Assembly: GCA_947497065.1 (NCBI GenBank)
Contig: CANMEQ010000002.1
Span: forward strand, 124,001 to 188,000
Origin: an uncultured Paracoccaceae bacterium
GTDB lineage: Bacteria > Pseudomonadota > Alphaproteobacteria > Rhodobacterales > Rhodobacteraceae
Length of the DNA: 64,000 nucleotides
Reading direction: 5' to 3'
The notes beneath the pieces were generated by a model, which ran no database searches, was not told the DNA's origin, and was given only the letters and a program-made list of their open reading frames with translations. The position numbers and the translations under genes are program-made. Shown one piece after another: positions 63,006-64,000 of the stretch (positions are counted from its first letter, which is position 1; every line of letters starts with the position of its first letter).

Positions 63006-63725
63006 ATGCGGATTGCACCACTTTTGGCGACATTGGGGTTTTTGGTTGCCGGCTGTGAGGTCGCGGGCCCCGTTTCGCCTGCCGCGCCGATCCCTGCGCC
63101 GACACAAGCCGCAGCCGCGCCGCTGCCTGCGGGCGAGCGATCGTTGGCGCGGACCTTTGTGCAGGTGGTCAACCGGCTGGAGCCTGTGGCCGAGCGGGAA
63201 TGCCGCATCAGCGCGCCGCAGTTGAACTGTGATTTTCTGATCGTTGTGGATGATCGCCCCAATCAACCGCCCAATGCGTTTCAAACTGTGGATGAACAGG
63301 GGCGGCCGATCATTGCCTTTACCCTCTCGTTGATTGCGGGGGCCGAGAACGAAGACGAGATTGCCTTTGTGATGGCCCATGAGGCCGCACACCACATTGA
63401 AAATCACCTCGCGCAGCAGCAACGCAATGCCACCTTGGGCGCTGCGGTGTTTGCGCAATTGGCCAATGTGTCGGGCGGTGGCGAAGAGGCCATTCGCACG
63501 GCGCAAGAGCTGGGTGCTGCTGTGGGCGCACGCACCTATTCCAAGGATTTCGAGCTGGAAGCAGACCGTTTGGGCACCATCATTGCGGCACGCGCGGGCT
63601 ATAATCCGGTTCGCGGCGCCGAGTTTTTCTTCCGTATCCCTGATCCGGGTGACCGGTTCCTGGGCACGCACCCTGCCAATGCAGACCGCGTGCGGATCGT
63701 GCGGGAAACGGCGGCTGGTCTTTAG
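63006..63725 (+). CDS. M48 family metallopeptidase lipoprotein
   Basis: A 239-residue lipoprotein peptidase. The signal peptide ends in a lipobox LVAGC (Cys17), so it should be anchored to a membrane on the periplasmic side. The zinc site is HEAAHH (His125, Glu126, His129), with the third ligand Glu in FELEADRLG. This resembles BepA/LoiP-type proteases that act in outer-membrane quality control. I chose ATG 63006 because it begins a proper signal peptide. Its stop overlaps the end of the convergent hemolysin III gene. Confidence 0.92.
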   Translation: MRIAPLLATLGFLVAGCEVAGPVSPAAPIPAPTQAAAAPLPAGERSLARTFVQVVNRLEPVAERECRISAPQLNCDFLIVVDDRPNQPPNAFQTVDEQGRPIIAFTLSLIAGAENEDEIAFVMAHEAAHHIENHLAQQQRNATLGAAVFAQLANVSGGGEEAIRTAQELGAAVGARTYSKDFELEADRLGTIIAARAGYNPVRGAEFFFRIPDPGDRFLGTHPANADRVRIVRETAAGL

Positions 63726-64000
63726 GCAAACGCGCCCAGAGCGATGGCCGCGAAAAAGCACGCCGATGCTGTCAGAACAAACCCGTGCCAGATGGCGTTT
63801 TGAAATTTCAGGTGATCGAGGCTGAACACCACGGCCCCCGCCGAGTAAATCAGCCCGCCCGCGAATAGGCATACCAATGCGCCAGTGGGCAGCAGGGGCC
63901 AAAGCGACGAGAGCAAAGCAACGCTGATCCATCCAAGGCAAAGGTAGAACGCCGTGCTCCACCGGCCCTGTCTGCTCCAAAAGAACAGCTTCGCGATCGC
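63722..64000 (-). CDS. Hemolysin III family membrane protein (partial)
   Basis: The C-terminal 92 residues of a membrane protein that continues beyond the window edge. It reads FFWSRQGRWSTAFYLCLGW, then spans GALVCLFAGGLIYSAGAVVF and IWHGFVLTASACFFAAIALG. The pattern with a conserved His before the last span (AIWHGFV) fits the hemolysin III/PAQR family, which are seven-helix proteins with a metal site. The N-terminus is outside the window. Confidence 0.85.
   Translation of the reverse strand, partial: AIAKLFFWSRQGRWSTAFYLCLGWISVALLSSLWPLLPTGALVCLFAGGLIYSAGAVVFSLDHLKFQNAIWHGFVLTASACFFAAIALGAFA

Overview
The window looks like chromosomal DNA of a Rhodobacterales (Roseobacter-group) alphaproteobacterium. 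The evidence is gene content: a ureDABCEFG cluster, a YcjX/YcjF pair, DUF1467 beside methylmalonyl-CoA epimerase, TamA/TamB, an M42 peptidase, and many tightly overlapping operons with mixed ATG, GTG and TTG starts. I see no phage genes, transposases, CRISPR arrays or rRNA. One tRNA gene (Arg-CCU) lies at the left edge. The last gene (hemolysin III family) runs off the right edge.

Left part (0-25 kb). A LacI-type regulator converges on a hydantoinase/oxoprolinase operon (hyuA, hyuB, FAD oxidase). Across a short promoter region with a perfect palindrome lies a probable glucosylglycerate module: a phosphatase and synthase, converging on a GH13_18 phosphorylase. Then come a complete urease operon, the outer-membrane translocation pair tamA/tamB (TamB carries three 169-residue tandem repeats), truA, and ycjX plus its DUF697 partner.

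Middle part (25-41 kb). A PAS-AAA+-Fis activator is divergent from a cyanate uptake and degradation operon (Tat-exported binding protein, permease, ATPase, DUF1348 protein, cyanase) that ends in a clear terminator. Two tandem 16-bp palindromes sit between them. Next is a PotABCD-type ABC transporter ending in an Asp/Glu/hydantoin racemase gene, divergent from a GntR/FadR-type regulator with its own palindromic operator. An M42 peptidase, a YbjN protein, proC, a CsaA-like protein and a 2-hydroxyacid dehydrogenase follow.

Right part (41-64 kb). Thymidine kinase is separated from an unrecognised gene and arsH by about 320 bases packed with hairpins, a candidate structured RNA. A 24-residue lipoprotein, a KAS III-like enzyme, an orphan BrnA-like protein, an XRE regulator, a monothiol-type glutaredoxin, carB, aspS, a DUF1800/DUF1501 export pair, and several metabolic and membrane genes fill the rest.

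How the genes work together: urease and cyanase both release ammonia and CO2 from small nitrogen compounds. The hydantoinase, the racemase and the PotABCD-type transporter also point to scavenging of organic nitrogen. The glucosylglycerate genes suggest a compatible solute made and recycled in the same locus. Base composition is polarised: the plus strand is C-rich in the left part and G-rich in the right part, with the change somewhere around 37-44 kb. All functional calls come from reading motifs in translated sequence; no database search was run.
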